NCBI RefSeq assembly: GCF_023656415.1
Contig: NZ_JAMOIL010000007.1
Coordinates: 56,667-120,666 of the forward strand
Length of the DNA: 64,000 nucleotides
Direction: 5' to 3'
From: Nocardioides bruguierae
Lineage (GTDB): Bacteria; Actinomycetota; Actinomycetes; Propionibacteriales; Nocardioidaceae
Positions 12,185 through 22,101 of this stretch are shown here, piece by piece. Positions within the stretch are counted from its first letter, which is position 1. The number at the start of each line of letters is the position of its first letter. Under the pieces are notes generated by a model. The model was not told the DNA's origin. It did no database searches and worked only from the letters and a program-made list of their open reading frames with translations. Position numbers and translations under genes: made by a program.

Positions 12185-14755
12185 TCAGGAGCGGCGCCCG
12201 CGCTGCACCACCTGCACGGTGACGGTGTCGCTGGAGGCCACCGCCGTGTCGGTGCCGGGGTAGATCGCCCGGAGCGCGCGCTGACCCCGGCCGGCGAGCC
12301 GGACGCGGAGCACGGCTCGGCCGGCGTCGTTCAGCGTGGCGGTGCCGAGCAGCTTCCGGCCGACCTTGAGCCGCACCACCCCCTGGGCGGAGGGGGACAC
12401 GTGGACGCGGACGGCCAGCGTCCGGCCGCTCACGACCTTCCGGGCGGCCCGCACCCGGGTGCGGGTGGCCAGCGCCTCGGCGAACACGTCGGTGGCGGTG
12501 CCGAGGTCGAACATCTGGGTCTCGCCGGTGGCGTCGTCCAGGCCGTCGTTGTCGGTGACCGCGTAGACCTCGCCGCCGGCCGAGACCGTGAGGCCCTCGA
12601 GCTTCTCCTGCGTCCAGCCGTGGCGGGCCTGCATCAGCGGCAGCACGTCGACGGCCAGCGACTTGGTCACCGGGGTCACGGCGTCGACGGAGCCGGCGGG
12701 CAGGTCGACGGTGTAGACCCGCTTGATCGCGGCGGCGGTGCCGACCTGCTTGTCGCGCTCGATGACCGCGACGGAGTCGGCGTCCAGCGCCACGATCTCG
12801 GACAGACCGATCCAGTCGCCCTCGACGTCCGTGGTCTCCAGCGGGTAGCCGAACCAGGTCCAGGCGCGGGTGGCGACGTCGTAGCGGCCGATCCGGGCGA
12901 CGTCCTCGCCGGTCAGCGGCCGCTGGAGCGCGACGTACAGCGTCTCGTCGTCGCCGCTCCCGGTGACCGCGACGCCCTCGAGGCCCCACGTGCCGAGGCC
13001 GGCGGCGACCTCGGCGGGCAGGTGCACGCGCTGCTGGACGAGGCCGTGACGGTTGATGCGGACGAGCCGGTTCTGCGGGCCGGTGGCGCCCTCGCTCGCG
13101 ATCCAGAAGCCGCCCTCCGCGCGGGCCGCCAGGCCCTCGATGTCGAGGTCGATCGGCTGGCCGCCGCCGACACGGACCTCGATCACGTCGTCCAGGACGG
13201 CGGGCACGTCGGTGGTGTCGAGGTGGTAGATCCGGGCGGGGGAGAACGCGCTGTCGGAGGCGGTCCACAGGCCGTCCTCGTCCGCGAGGTCCGCGCTCAG
13301 GGCACCGAGGGCGCCCCAGCCGATCGGGTGGGCGGCGCCGTCGACCGGCACCGAGACGACGTCCGGCCAGGTCGGCGCGTCCTCGCCGAAGGCGTAGAGA
13401 CCGACGGTCGCGCGGACGCCCGCCTCCGCGTCGTCGGTCTCGGAGGAGACGACGAACAGGTCCCGCCCGGGCACGGGCAGCAGGCCCTCGGGGCCGTTGG
13501 TGGTCGGGAGGACCTGGGTGAAGGCCGGGTCGGTCGGGTCGGTCATGTCGTAGACCGCGACGAAGTTGGAGCGCTCGGAGCCGACGAAGGCGTACGGGGT
13601 GCCGCCGTAGACGGCGTAGGTCAGGCCCTCGGGCTCGGAGCCCTTGTTGTCCTGACGCCCGTCGTTGAACAGGCCGTAGGCGGTGGCGAGGTGCTCGAAG
13701 CCGGTGCCGGCGTCCCAGGCGATCTCGCCGGTCGCGGCGTCGAAGACGGTCCAGCCGCGGCTGCCGCCCTTCCAGTCGCCCTCGTTGGCGGTGGCCACGT
13801 ACCCGTCGCCGACCCAGTGCACGGCGTCGGGCTCACGCGGCACGGTGAGGGTGTCGGTGAAGGAGAAGACGCCGTCGTCCTCGGTGTCGACGCCGCGCAG
13901 CGTGGCCTCGCCGGCGCTGAAGGCGCTGGTGACCTCGAGGGTCGGCAGGTCGATGACGACGACGCCGTTGTTCTCCTGCAGCGAGACCACCAGCTCGTCG
14001 TCCTCGTTGATGTCGACGTACTCGAGCTCGGCGTCCGAGGGCGTGTCCATCATGGGGATGACGTCCGCGCCGAGCATGACCGGCGTGGCCGTCCACGTGT
14101 CGGGGGTGCCGGTCAGGTCGATGGTCTGCACGAAGCCGGCCGGCGCCTGGGGCAGGTCGCCCTCCTCCGCGTCGGGGTCGGTCGCGGCGTCGTCGGGCAG
14201 GACGTCCTCGTCGCGCTCGTTCTCGATCGCGATGGCGGCGTAGGTGCCGTCCGGGCTGACGGCGATGGAGTCGGGCTGGCCGCCGAGGTCGAGCGAGGCG
14301 ACCCGCTCACGGCTGGCCAGCTCGACCACGTCGACCCGGCCCGAGGGGTCGGTGTAGCTCTCCGAGGTGTTCACCACGACCATCACGTAGTCGCCCACCA
14401 CGGCCACGGAGGTGGGCTCGTCCTCGACGTCGCCGAGCTCGGAGAGGTCCAGCGTGCCGTCGCCGACCGGGTTCGAGGGGTCGGTGACGTCCACGAAGCC
14501 GATGCGCTTGCCGGCGGCGTCGGTGTAGACGACGGTGGTGCCGTCCTCGGAGACCGCCGAGATCTCGGCGACCGTCTCGTCGGCGGGGTCCACGCCGTCG
14601 GGGACGTTGAGGAAGACGGGGTACGTGGCGACGCGCGAGAACGCGCGGTCGTCGTCGACGGCCGCGCTGCTCGCCAGCGGGGCCACCGCGGCGGCGGCGA
14701 GCGCGAGCGACGGTACGGCGAGGAGGGTGGCCACCCTGGTCAGGGAGAGGCGCAT
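12185..14755 (-). CDS. Exported phytase/esterase-like beta-propeller protein with Ig-like C-terminus
   Basis: 856 residues. A signal peptide covers about residues 1-32 (RVATLLAVPSLALAAAAVAP...SSAA). The first half is a beta-propeller of the choice-of-anchor type (repeated ISVSPDGTYAAIAI-style blades). The second half resembles the esterase-like activity of phytase family (IEGLAARAEGGFWIASEG, GLEGVAVTG, LEGLTVSAGGEVYAVTDN). The last 90 residues form an Ig-like repeat like that of the amidase at 1-1362. Acidic Asp/Glu-rich surface suggests calcium binding. ATG 14755 is chosen because it begins the signal peptide and has AAAGG upstream; the frame is open 264 bases further. Probably acts outside the cell on phosphate esters; the substrate is not shown. 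Confidence 0.8.
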   Translation of the reverse strand: MRLSLTRVATLLAVPSLALAAAAVAPLASSAAVDDDRAFSRVATYPVFLNVPDGVDPADETVAEISAVSEDGTTVVYTDAAGKRIGFVDVTDPSNPVGDGTLDLSELGDVEDEPTSVAVVGDYVMVVVNTSESYTDPSGRVDVVELASRERVASLDLGGQPDSIAVSPDGTYAAIAIENERDEDVLPDDAATDPDAEEGDLPQAPAGFVQTIDLTGTPDTWTATPVMLGADVIPMMDTPSDAELEYVDINEDDELVVSLQENNGVVVIDLPTLEVTSAFSAGEATLRGVDTEDDGVFSFTDTLTVPREPDAVHWVGDGYVATANEGDWKGGSRGWTVFDAATGEIAWDAGTGFEHLATAYGLFNDGRQDNKGSEPEGLTYAVYGGTPYAFVGSERSNFVAVYDMTDPTDPAFTQVLPTTNGPEGLLPVPGRDLFVVSSETDDAEAGVRATVGLYAFGEDAPTWPDVVSVPVDGAAHPIGWGALGALSADLADEDGLWTASDSAFSPARIYHLDTTDVPAVLDDVIEVRVGGGQPIDLDIEGLAARAEGGFWIASEGATGPQNRLVRINRHGLVQQRVHLPAEVAAGLGTWGLEGVAVTGSGDDETLYVALQRPLTGEDVARIGRYDVATRAWTWFGYPLETTDVEGDWIGLSEIVALDADSVAVIERDKQVGTAAAIKRVYTVDLPAGSVDAVTPVTKSLAVDVLPLMQARHGWTQEKLEGLTVSAGGEVYAVTDNDGLDDATGETQMFDLGTATDVFAEALATRTRVRAARKVVSGRTLAVRVHVSPSAQGVVRLKVGRKLLGTATLNDAGRAVLRVRLAGRGQRALRAIYPGTDTAVASSDTVTVQVVQRGRRS

Positions 14756-16398
<1,643 letters not shown>

Positions 16399-16412
16399 GC
16401 GACCCTAGGGGC

Positions 16413-17093
16413 ATGCCCGACAGCCAGCGACGCACCACCTCGCGCTCCTCGGGCCCCCGTGGCCGCACGGGCCCCGGCCGATCCGGCCGGGGCCCGTCCC
16501 GCGCCTCCGCGGGGTCCGTGGCCCCCGACGGCGCGGGGCAGACCGCCGACCAGGGCCGCGGCGCGCAGGCACGCCCCCGGACGACGGCGGGCGGGCCGGG
16601 CTCGGTGCGCCGCCCCGTCCCCGTGGCGGCCGGCGGTGGCCCGCGCCGCCCTCGGCTGACCGGGCGTGCCCTCGTGCTGCTGCTGGTCGTGGGGGTCCTG
16701 GTGGTCTCCTACGCCTCCTCGGCCCGTGCCTACCTCCAGCAGCGCTCGGAGATCGACGCCCTCCAGGCCGAGATCGCCGACCGCGAGTCCGCCATCGCGG
16801 ACCTGGCCGAGGAGAAGGAGCGCTGGTCGGACGAGGCCTACGTGGTGCAGCAGGCCCGCGAGCTGGGCTACGTGATGCCGGGGGAGACCTCCTACGTCGT
16901 GCTCGACGAGGACGGCGAGCCCCTGGAGCAGGACAACGAGCTGACCGACCCCGACGAGGTCGTGGCCGAGGACGACCCCGGCTTCTGGGAGGACGCGTGG
17001 GCCTCCGTCGTCCTGGCCGGGGACCCCTCGGCCGAGCAGCAGAGCACACCGGCGACCGAGATCGACGGGTCGACCGAGAAGGACGGGAGCTGA
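16413..17093 (+). CDS. Septum formation initiator, FtsB/DivIC family
   Basis: 226 residues. About 85 residues of basic, Pro/Gly/Arg-rich cytoplasmic N-terminus lead to one membrane segment (ALVLLLVVGVLVVSYASSA). A coiled coil follows outside (YLQQRSEIDALQAEIADRES...LAEEKERW), then the family block ARELGYVMPGETSYVV. Such proteins bridge FtsQ and FtsL in the divisome. The C-terminal 50 residues are acidic and poorly ordered. It begins 14 bases after eno and ends one base before the DUF501 start. Confidence 0.9.
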   Translation: MPDSQRRTTSRSSGPRGRTGPGRSGRGPSRASAGSVAPDGAGQTADQGRGAQARPRTTAGGPGSVRRPVPVAAGGGPRRPRLTGRALVLLLVVGVLVVSYASSARAYLQQRSEIDALQAEIADRESAIADLAEEKERWSDEAYVVQQARELGYVMPGETSYVVLDEDGEPLEQDNELTDPDEVVAEDDPGFWEDAWASVVLAGDPSAEQQSTPATEIDGSTEKDGS

Positions 17094-17094
17094 C

Positions 17095-17655
17095 GTGAGC
17101 GAGACCCCCGAGAGCGCCGCGGGGCCGGACGCCGGCCCCGCCGGGCACGGCGTGGAGCGTGGCTTCTCCGAGGCCGACGCGGCCGCCGTCCAGCGGCAGC
17201 TGGGCCGGGAGGCCCGCGGCACCTACGGCGTGGCCCACCGCTGCCCGTGCGGCAACCCCGCGGTGGTGGCCACCGAGCCGCGGCTGCCCACCGGCACGCC
17301 GTTCCCCACGACCTTCTACCTGACCTGCCCCCGGGCGGCGTCCCGCATCGGCACGCTCGAGGGCGGCGGGCTGATGAAGGAGATGACCGAGCGGCTCGGC
17401 GAGGACGAGGAGCTGGCCGCGGCCTACCGCGCCGCCCACGAGCGCTACCTGGCCGTGCGGGAGGCGATCGGTGCCGAGGTCGGGGCCGACGTCCCCGAGA
17501 TCGCCGGGATCTCCGCCGGTGGGATGCCCGACCGGGTCAAGTGCCTGCACGTCCTCGCCGGCCAGGCGCTGGCCGAGGGGCCGGGCGTGAACCCGCTGGG
17601 CGACGAGGTCGTCGAGGCCCTGGGCGCCTGGTGGGAGGCCGGCCCGTGCGTGTAG
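17095..17655 (+). CDS. DUF501 family protein
   Basis: 186 residues. The family hallmark is present: CPCGNPAVVATEPRLPTGTP followed by PFPTTFYLTCP, a Cys-rich start that may bind metal, then GTLEGGGLMKEM and a helical region ending GGMPDRVKCLHVLAGQAL. Function is unknown. The gene is almost always found between divIC and ppx in actinobacteria, as here, where it starts one base after divIC and overlaps ppx by ten bases. Confidence 0.92.
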   Translation: MSETPESAAGPDAGPAGHGVERGFSEADAAAVQRQLGREARGTYGVAHRCPCGNPAVVATEPRLPTGTPFPTTFYLTCPRAASRIGTLEGGGLMKEMTERLGEDEELAAAYRAAHERYLAVREAIGAEVGADVPEIAGISAGGMPDRVKCLHVLAGQALAEGPGVNPLGDEVVEALGAWWEAGPCV

Positions 17656-18578
17656 CGGCGGTCGACTGCGGCACCAACACCATCAAGCTGCTCGTCCTCG
17701 AGCTCGCTGACGACGGCACCCCCACCGAGCTGGTGCGGGAGTTCCGGATGATCCGGCTCGGGGAGGGCGTGGACGCCACCGGGCGGATCTCCGAGGCCGC
17801 GATGGCACGCGCCTTCGCCGCCGTCGAGGAGCTCTCGGCCCTGGTCGAGAAGGTCGGCGGGGTCGACCGGGCGCGGTTCTGCGCCACGTCCGCGAGCCGG
17901 GACGCCGCGAACGCCGACGTCTTCACCGCGGGGGTGCTGGACCGCTTCGGCACGGCACCGGAGGTGCTGACCGGCTCCGAGGAGGCCGCGCTCTCCTACG
18001 CCGGGGCGGTGCGCGCGCTGCGCACCCCGCCGGCCGAGCCGACCCTCGTCTTCGACGTCGGCGGCGGCTCCACCGAGCTGATCGTGGGCCGGGGCGACAC
18101 GGTGGACGTCTCGGAGTCGATGGACGTCGGCTCGGTGCGCCTCACCGAGCGCTGCCTGCCCACGGACCCGCCGACCCCGGCCGAGGTCGACGCCTGCGTG
18201 GCCGCGGTGGACGCCGCGCTGGACGCCTGCGACCCCGCCGTCCGCGACGCGGTGGCCGCTGCCCGGGGCGTGGTCGGCGTCGCCGGCACCGTGACGACGC
18301 TGGCGGCCGGCGTGCTCGGCCTGGACCGCTACGACCGCGACGCCATCGACCAGTGCGACCTGGCCGTCACCGACGTGCACGCCCACTGCGACACCATCGT
18401 CGGGCAGAGCGCCGAGCAGCGGCGGGCGCTGGGCTGGATGCACCCGGGCCGGGCCGACGTCATCGGCGCGGGCGCGATCATCGTCTCCCGGGTCCTGGCC
18501 CGCACCAGCGCCACCCGCCTGGTCGTGAGCGAGTCCGACATCCTCGACGGCATCGCCTGGGACCTCGCCCTGCGCTGA
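17646..18578 (+). CDS. ppx: Ppx/GppA exopolyphosphatase family protein
   Basis: 310 residues, the short actinobacterial form with only the ASKHA fold and no C-terminal HD domain. Phosphate-binding motifs: VDCGTNTIKLLV near the N-terminus, FDVGGGSTELIV in the middle, plus GSEEAALSYAG and the GVAGTVTTLAAG loop. Would hydrolyse polyphosphate or pppGpp; short forms often prefer short chains or ppGpp. GTG 17646 overlaps the DUF501 stop by ten bases and gives a proper family N-terminus. Confidence 0.92.
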   Translation: MRVAAVDCGTNTIKLLVLELADDGTPTELVREFRMIRLGEGVDATGRISEAAMARAFAAVEELSALVEKVGGVDRARFCATSASRDAANADVFTAGVLDRFGTAPEVLTGSEEAALSYAGAVRALRTPPAEPTLVFDVGGGSTELIVGRGDTVDVSESMDVGSVRLTERCLPTDPPTPAEVDACVAAVDAALDACDPAVRDAVAAARGVVGVAGTVTTLAAGVLGLDRYDRDAIDQCDLAVTDVHAHCDTIVGQSAEQRRALGWMHPGRADVIGAGAIIVSRVLARTSATRLVVSESDILDGIAWDLALR

Positions 18579-18592
18579 GGGGCGCCACCGCC

Positions 18593-19360
18593 GTGACCGA
18601 CCTCGACGCGCTCACCGCCCTCGACCGACGTGTCGTCGAGTGCCGGGCGTGCCCGCGGCTGGTGTCGTGGCGCGAGCAGGTGGCGCGGGAGAAGCGCGCC
18701 GCGTTCGCCCACGAGACCTACTGGGGCCGGCCCGTGCCGGGCTTCGGCGACCCCGAGCCGACGGTGCTCGTCGTCGGCCTGGCTCCCGCCGCCCACGGCG
18801 CCAACCGGACCGGCCGGATGTTCACCGGCGACCCCTCGGGCGACTGGCTCTTCGCCGCCCTGCACGCCGTCGGCGTCGCCCGCCTGCCCACCGCCACCAG
18901 CGCGGACGACGGCCAGGAGCTGACCGGGTTCCGCCTCTGCGCCCCGGTGCGCTGCGCGCCGCCCGCGAACAAGCCGACGCCCCAGGAGCGCGCGACCTGC
19001 GCCCCCTGGCTCGACGAGGAGCTGGCCCTGGTCGGGGCGCGCGTGCGCGCGGTGGTCGCGCTGGGCGCGATCGGCTGGGGCGCGGCCCTGAGGGCGCTGG
19101 GCCGCGCCGGGGTCGTCGTGCCGCGCCCGCGGCCGCGCTTCGGCCACGGGGCGCAGGCACGGCTCGACGCCTCGTCCTCCGCGCTGGGTGGAGCGGGGCC
19201 CGAGGGGGACGCGGTCACCCTCGTGGGCAGCTACCACCCGAGCCGGCACAACACCGCCACCGGACGCCTCACGGCACCGATGCTCGAGGAGGTCCTGGGC
19301 CGCGCGCGGGACCTGGGCGCCACGGGTGCGGGTGGGGGAGACCTGGCCGGGCCGGCCTGA
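18593..19360 (+). CDS. Uracil-DNA glycosylase family 5 (UdgB type)
   Basis: 255 residues. Removes uracil and other deaminated bases from DNA. The family 5 signature GLAPAAHGANRTGRMFTGD is complete; in this family the usual catalytic Asp/Asn of motif 1 is replaced by Ala. A 4Fe-4S cluster is expected from CRACPRL near the N-terminus, C952-type cysteines in RLCAPVRCAPP and the ATCAPW Cys. The C-terminal HPS motif (SYHPSRHN) is present. Start GTG 18593 follows the ppx stop by 14 bases. Confidence 0.93.
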   Translation: MTDLDALTALDRRVVECRACPRLVSWREQVAREKRAAFAHETYWGRPVPGFGDPEPTVLVVGLAPAAHGANRTGRMFTGDPSGDWLFAALHAVGVARLPTATSADDGQELTGFRLCAPVRCAPPANKPTPQERATCAPWLDEELALVGARVRAVVALGAIGWGAALRALGRAGVVVPRPRPRFGHGAQARLDASSSALGGAGPEGDAVTLVGSYHPSRHNTATGRLTAPMLEEVLGRARDLGATGAGGGDLAGPA

Positions 19361-19430
19361 GCCCCGCTTGGCACAATGCGCGACGGACGCCCGACGGCCC
19401 CCGGGGTAGCCCGGGCCGCACGGGGTCGCG

Positions 19431-19503
19431 GCCCCCGTATCCCAACGGCAGAGGAAGCCGCCTTAAAAGCGGCACAGTGTGGGTTCGAGTCCCACCGGGG
19501 GCA
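19431..19503 (+). tRNA. tRNA with UAA anticodon (nominal tRNA-Leu) but class I shape
   Basis: A complete 73-base cloverleaf. Acceptor GCCCCCG/CGGGGGC is perfect; D-stem TCC/GGA with GG in the loop; anticodon stem GCCGC/GCGGC with loop CTTAAAA, giving anticodon TAA; variable region of only five bases (ACAGT); T-stem GTGGG/CCCAC with loop TTCGAGT; discriminator A. CCA is not encoded. TAA reads UUA, a leucine codon rare in this genome, but bacterial tRNA-Leu normally has a long variable arm, so charging identity is uncertain. Confidence 0.85.
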
Positions 19504-19860
19504 CACCGCCATCCCGTCCCGGGGATCTTCACGGCCCCTTCACCGATCCGCACCGATCGCCCCCCGCGGTCTTCACGCCGGTTCGGCGACAGTGGTCGTG
19601 CTGTCGTTCTTGGGGGAGGACGGCAGCCCGGGATCGTGACGCCCGTCGTCATGGTCCCGGCCCCCACTGGCCCGGGGACCCCACTGCGTGGACGTCCCCG
19701 GGTCCCCCTCGTTGCTCTGCGACCTCCTCCGCGACGTGCTCGGCGACTCCTGCGGGAACGACTCACCCGCCTCGGACGTTGGCACCTGGTGAGAGCTTCT
19801 CTAGGCTTCTCGCCCCAGGACCACGACTGGCCCTACCCGGCCTCCGAGGAGAGACCAACC
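19504..19860. promoter_or_regulatory. Intergenic region with the promoter of the Bax inhibitor gene
   Basis: 357 bases without a convincing gene. Near its right end is a well-spaced promoter: TTGGCA at 19779-19784, 17 bases, TAGGCT at 19802-19807. Transcription would begin near 19814, leaving a leader of about 47 bases with ribosome site GAGGAGAG before ATG 19861. Confidence 0.6.
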
Positions 19861-20718
19861 ATGCAGAGCAACAACCCGGTGTTCCGGCGCTCCGGTGAGT
19901 TCAACCGCTCCGGCGCCTACGCGAACCAGACCTACGCCGGCAACGGCACCACCAGCGGCTACGGCTCCGACCCCTCGACGTGGGGCGTCGGCGTGCCCGG
20001 TGAGACCACCGGCTACACGACCACCCCCGACCAGGGCCGGATGACGATCGACTCGGTCGTCCAGAAGACCGGCATCAGCCTCGGCGTCGTCATCCTCACC
20101 GCGATCGCGACGTGGGTGCTGACCCCCGACGTCCTGCCCGGCGCCGACATCAGCGCGCTCATGGCTGCGGCGACCATCGGCTCGCTCGGTGCCTTCGCGC
20201 TGTCCATGGTCAACTCCTTCAAGAAGGTCGTCAGCCCCGCGCTGGTGCTCGCCTTCGCCGCGCTCGAGGGCGTGGCGCTCGGCGCCATCTCGAAGATCTT
20301 CGACGCCCAGTTCGGTGACGGCGTGGTCTCGGGCGCCGTGTTCGGCACCTTCGCCGCGTTCGCCGGCACCCTGGCCGCCTACAAGTTCCTCAACATCAAG
20401 GTGGGCGACAAGTTCCGCCGCGGTGTGATGGCCGCCGTCTTCGGCATGGTCGGCCTGTCCCTGGTCTCGCTGGTGATGAGCCTGTTCGGCTTCAACATCG
20501 GCCTCTTCGGCGTCACCGGCATCGGCATGATCACCGCCGTCGCCGGCCTCGTGCTCGGCGTGTTCATGCTGATCATGGACTTCGACTTCGTCGAGCAGGG
20601 CATCGCCAACCGCCTGCCCGAGCGCGACTCCTGGATCGCCGCCTTCGCGATGACCGTCAGCCTGGTCTGGATCTACACCAACCTGCTGCGCATCCTGGCG
20701 TTCTTCAACCAGGACTGA
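19861..20718 (+). CDS. Bax inhibitor-1/YccA family membrane protein
   Basis: 285 residues. A 65-residue polar N-terminus (many Asn, Thr, Gly, Tyr) precedes about seven membrane segments, from GISLGVVILTAIATWVL to SWIAAFAMTVSLVWIYTNLL. The last loop has the conserved acidic pair region IMDFDFVEQGI, which in characterised relatives forms a pH-sensing calcium leak. Membrane stress or ion homeostasis role is inferred from the family only. Strong ribosome site and its own promoter; monocistronic, followed by a strong hairpin. Confidence 0.9.
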   Translation: MQSNNPVFRRSGEFNRSGAYANQTYAGNGTTSGYGSDPSTWGVGVPGETTGYTTTPDQGRMTIDSVVQKTGISLGVVILTAIATWVLTPDVLPGADISALMAAATIGSLGAFALSMVNSFKKVVSPALVLAFAALEGVALGAISKIFDAQFGDGVVSGAVFGTFAAFAGTLAAYKFLNIKVGDKFRRGVMAAVFGMVGLSLVSLVMSLFGFNIGLFGVTGIGMITAVAGLVLGVFMLIMDFDFVEQGIANRLPERDSWIAAFAMTVSLVWIYTNLLRILAFFNQD

Positions 20719-20779
20719 GCCACCCCAGACCCCTCCGCGCCCCGCGGGCTCACGCAGCACCGCGGGGTCACGGACGAGA

Positions 20780-20812
20780 ACGTGGGCCCCGGGCATCGCC
20801 CGGGGCCCACGT
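20780..20812. terminator. Perfect 15-bp bidirectional terminator
   Basis: ACGTGGGCCCCGGGC (20780-20794) and its exact complement (20798-20812) flank a three-base loop. It lies between the convergent Bax inhibitor and SGNH hydrolase genes. Confidence 0.85.
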
Positions 20813-20826
20813 GCGTTCGCGGCCCG

Positions 20827-21900
20827 TCAGTCGGTGCCGGTGCCGGTGCCGGACCCGGCCTCGACGGCCGCGTCGTCGTGCGCGGGGACGTCCTGCTCCT
20901 CGAGCTCCTCGGGGGCCTCGCCCTCGACGTCGGTGCGCCGGCGGCGGTGCCGCAGCTCCACCCACAGGCCGCGGACGCCTCGGCGGTTGCCCCCGATCTC
21001 GGTGCCGTCGACCTCGGTGCCCGGGGTGCGCACGGCCCGCAGGGCCGCGTCGGTGACGGGCAGGACGCCCTCGCCGCGCTGGGACTCCAGGCGGTCGCCC
21101 TCGTCCTCGGCGAGGCCGAAGGCGGCCAGGGCGGAGGGCAGCAGCACCGTGGCGAGCCGTCGGTAGCCCTCCACCGAGGGGTGGAACTTGTCGGGCCCGA
21201 ACAGCACGGTCGGCTCGGCGGCGAACTCCGGGCCGAGGATCGAGCCCACCGACACGGTGCGGCCACCCTCCTCGACGACCGCGATGGTCTGGGCGGCGGC
21301 CAGCCGCCGCGACCACGACCGCGCGACCTCCTTCAGCGGGGAGGCGATCGGCTTCACCGAGCCCAGGTCGGGGCACGTGGCCACGACGACCGCGCAGCCG
21401 GCGTCCTCGAGGCGGCGCACGCCCTCGGAGAGGTAGCGCACGGAGGCGGACGGCGGCACCAGGTGCGTGACGTCGTTGGCGCCGATCAGGACGACGGCGA
21501 CGTCGGGCTCCAGCGGCAGCGCCTGGTCGATCTGGTCGGCCAGGTCGGAGGAGCGGGCGCCGACCACGGCGAGGTCTCGCAGGTACAGCCGCCGGCCGGC
21601 GGTCTCGCTGACGCCGGAGGCCAGCAGGCCGCCCGGGGTCTGCTCGGGGCGGTCCACGCCGTAGCCGGCGGCGCTGGAGTCACCCAGCAGCACCATCGTG
21701 AGCGCCGGGCCGGGGCGTCCGCGGCCGTACCAGCCTGTCGGGTCCGGCGGCGGCTCCTCGCGGATCGGGCCGACCGCCTGCTTGGCGAGGCGCGCCTCGG
21801 TGGCGAGGACGCCGTAGAGGGCAGCGCCGAGCACCGACAGTCCGCCTCCGCCGTACGCGGCGGCGGACGCCAGCTTGCGTGCCGCTGCTGCCTTTCCCAC
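20827..21900 (-). CDS. SGNH/GDSL-type hydrolase
   Basis: 357 residues. An N-terminal hydrophobic segment (about residues 10-30, AAAYGGGGLSVLGAALYGVL) suggests export or anchoring. The SGNH blocks are clear: block I VLLGDSSAAGYG with the nucleophile Ser, block III GANDVTHL, block V FHPSVEGY with the Asp-equivalent and His. Likely an esterase or lipase on acyl esters at the cell surface. The C-terminal 110 residues are charged and low-complexity (RHRRRR, then Glu/Asp/Gly/Thr-rich). GTG 21900 is chosen since TACAAT lies seven bases upstream; the frame is open for another 105 bases. Confidence 0.85.
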   Translation of the reverse strand: MGKAAAARKLASAAAYGGGGLSVLGAALYGVLATEARLAKQAVGPIREEPPPDPTGWYGRGRPGPALTMVLLGDSSAAGYGVDRPEQTPGGLLASGVSETAGRRLYLRDLAVVGARSSDLADQIDQALPLEPDVAVVLIGANDVTHLVPPSASVRYLSEGVRRLEDAGCAVVVATCPDLGSVKPIASPLKEVARSWSRRLAAAQTIAVVEEGGRTVSVGSILGPEFAAEPTVLFGPDKFHPSVEGYRRLATVLLPSALAAFGLAEDEGDRLESQRGEGVLPVTDAALRAVRTPGTEVDGTEIGGNRRGVRGLWVELRHRRRRTDVEGEAPEELEEQDVPAHDDAAVEAGSGTGTGTD

Positions 21901-21907
21901 GGCCGCG

Positions 21908-21913
21908 ATTGTA
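21908..21913 (-). promoter_or_regulatory. -10 hexamer TACAAT of a leaderless promoter (SGNH hydrolase)
   Basis: On the minus strand TACAAT ends seven bases before the GTG start at 21900, with no ribosome site between. It is the closest match to the consensus -10 in the window. Confidence 0.6.
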
Positions 21914-22101
21914 GGGAGCCCCGGCGACCACCCGGGTCGCCCCGGCGGGGGTCGGCGGGTCGCCGACCCCTCCGCAGGCCCCTCACCTGCGGCGCAGGTG
22001 CCCACCGGGGTGTCGCGACGTGCCGCGGCTCACGTGCGGCGTCCCCCCGTTGGGGGGTCGGCGTACGGGCGTGCAGCGAGCGCGGGCGATAGCGTGGTCC
22101 G

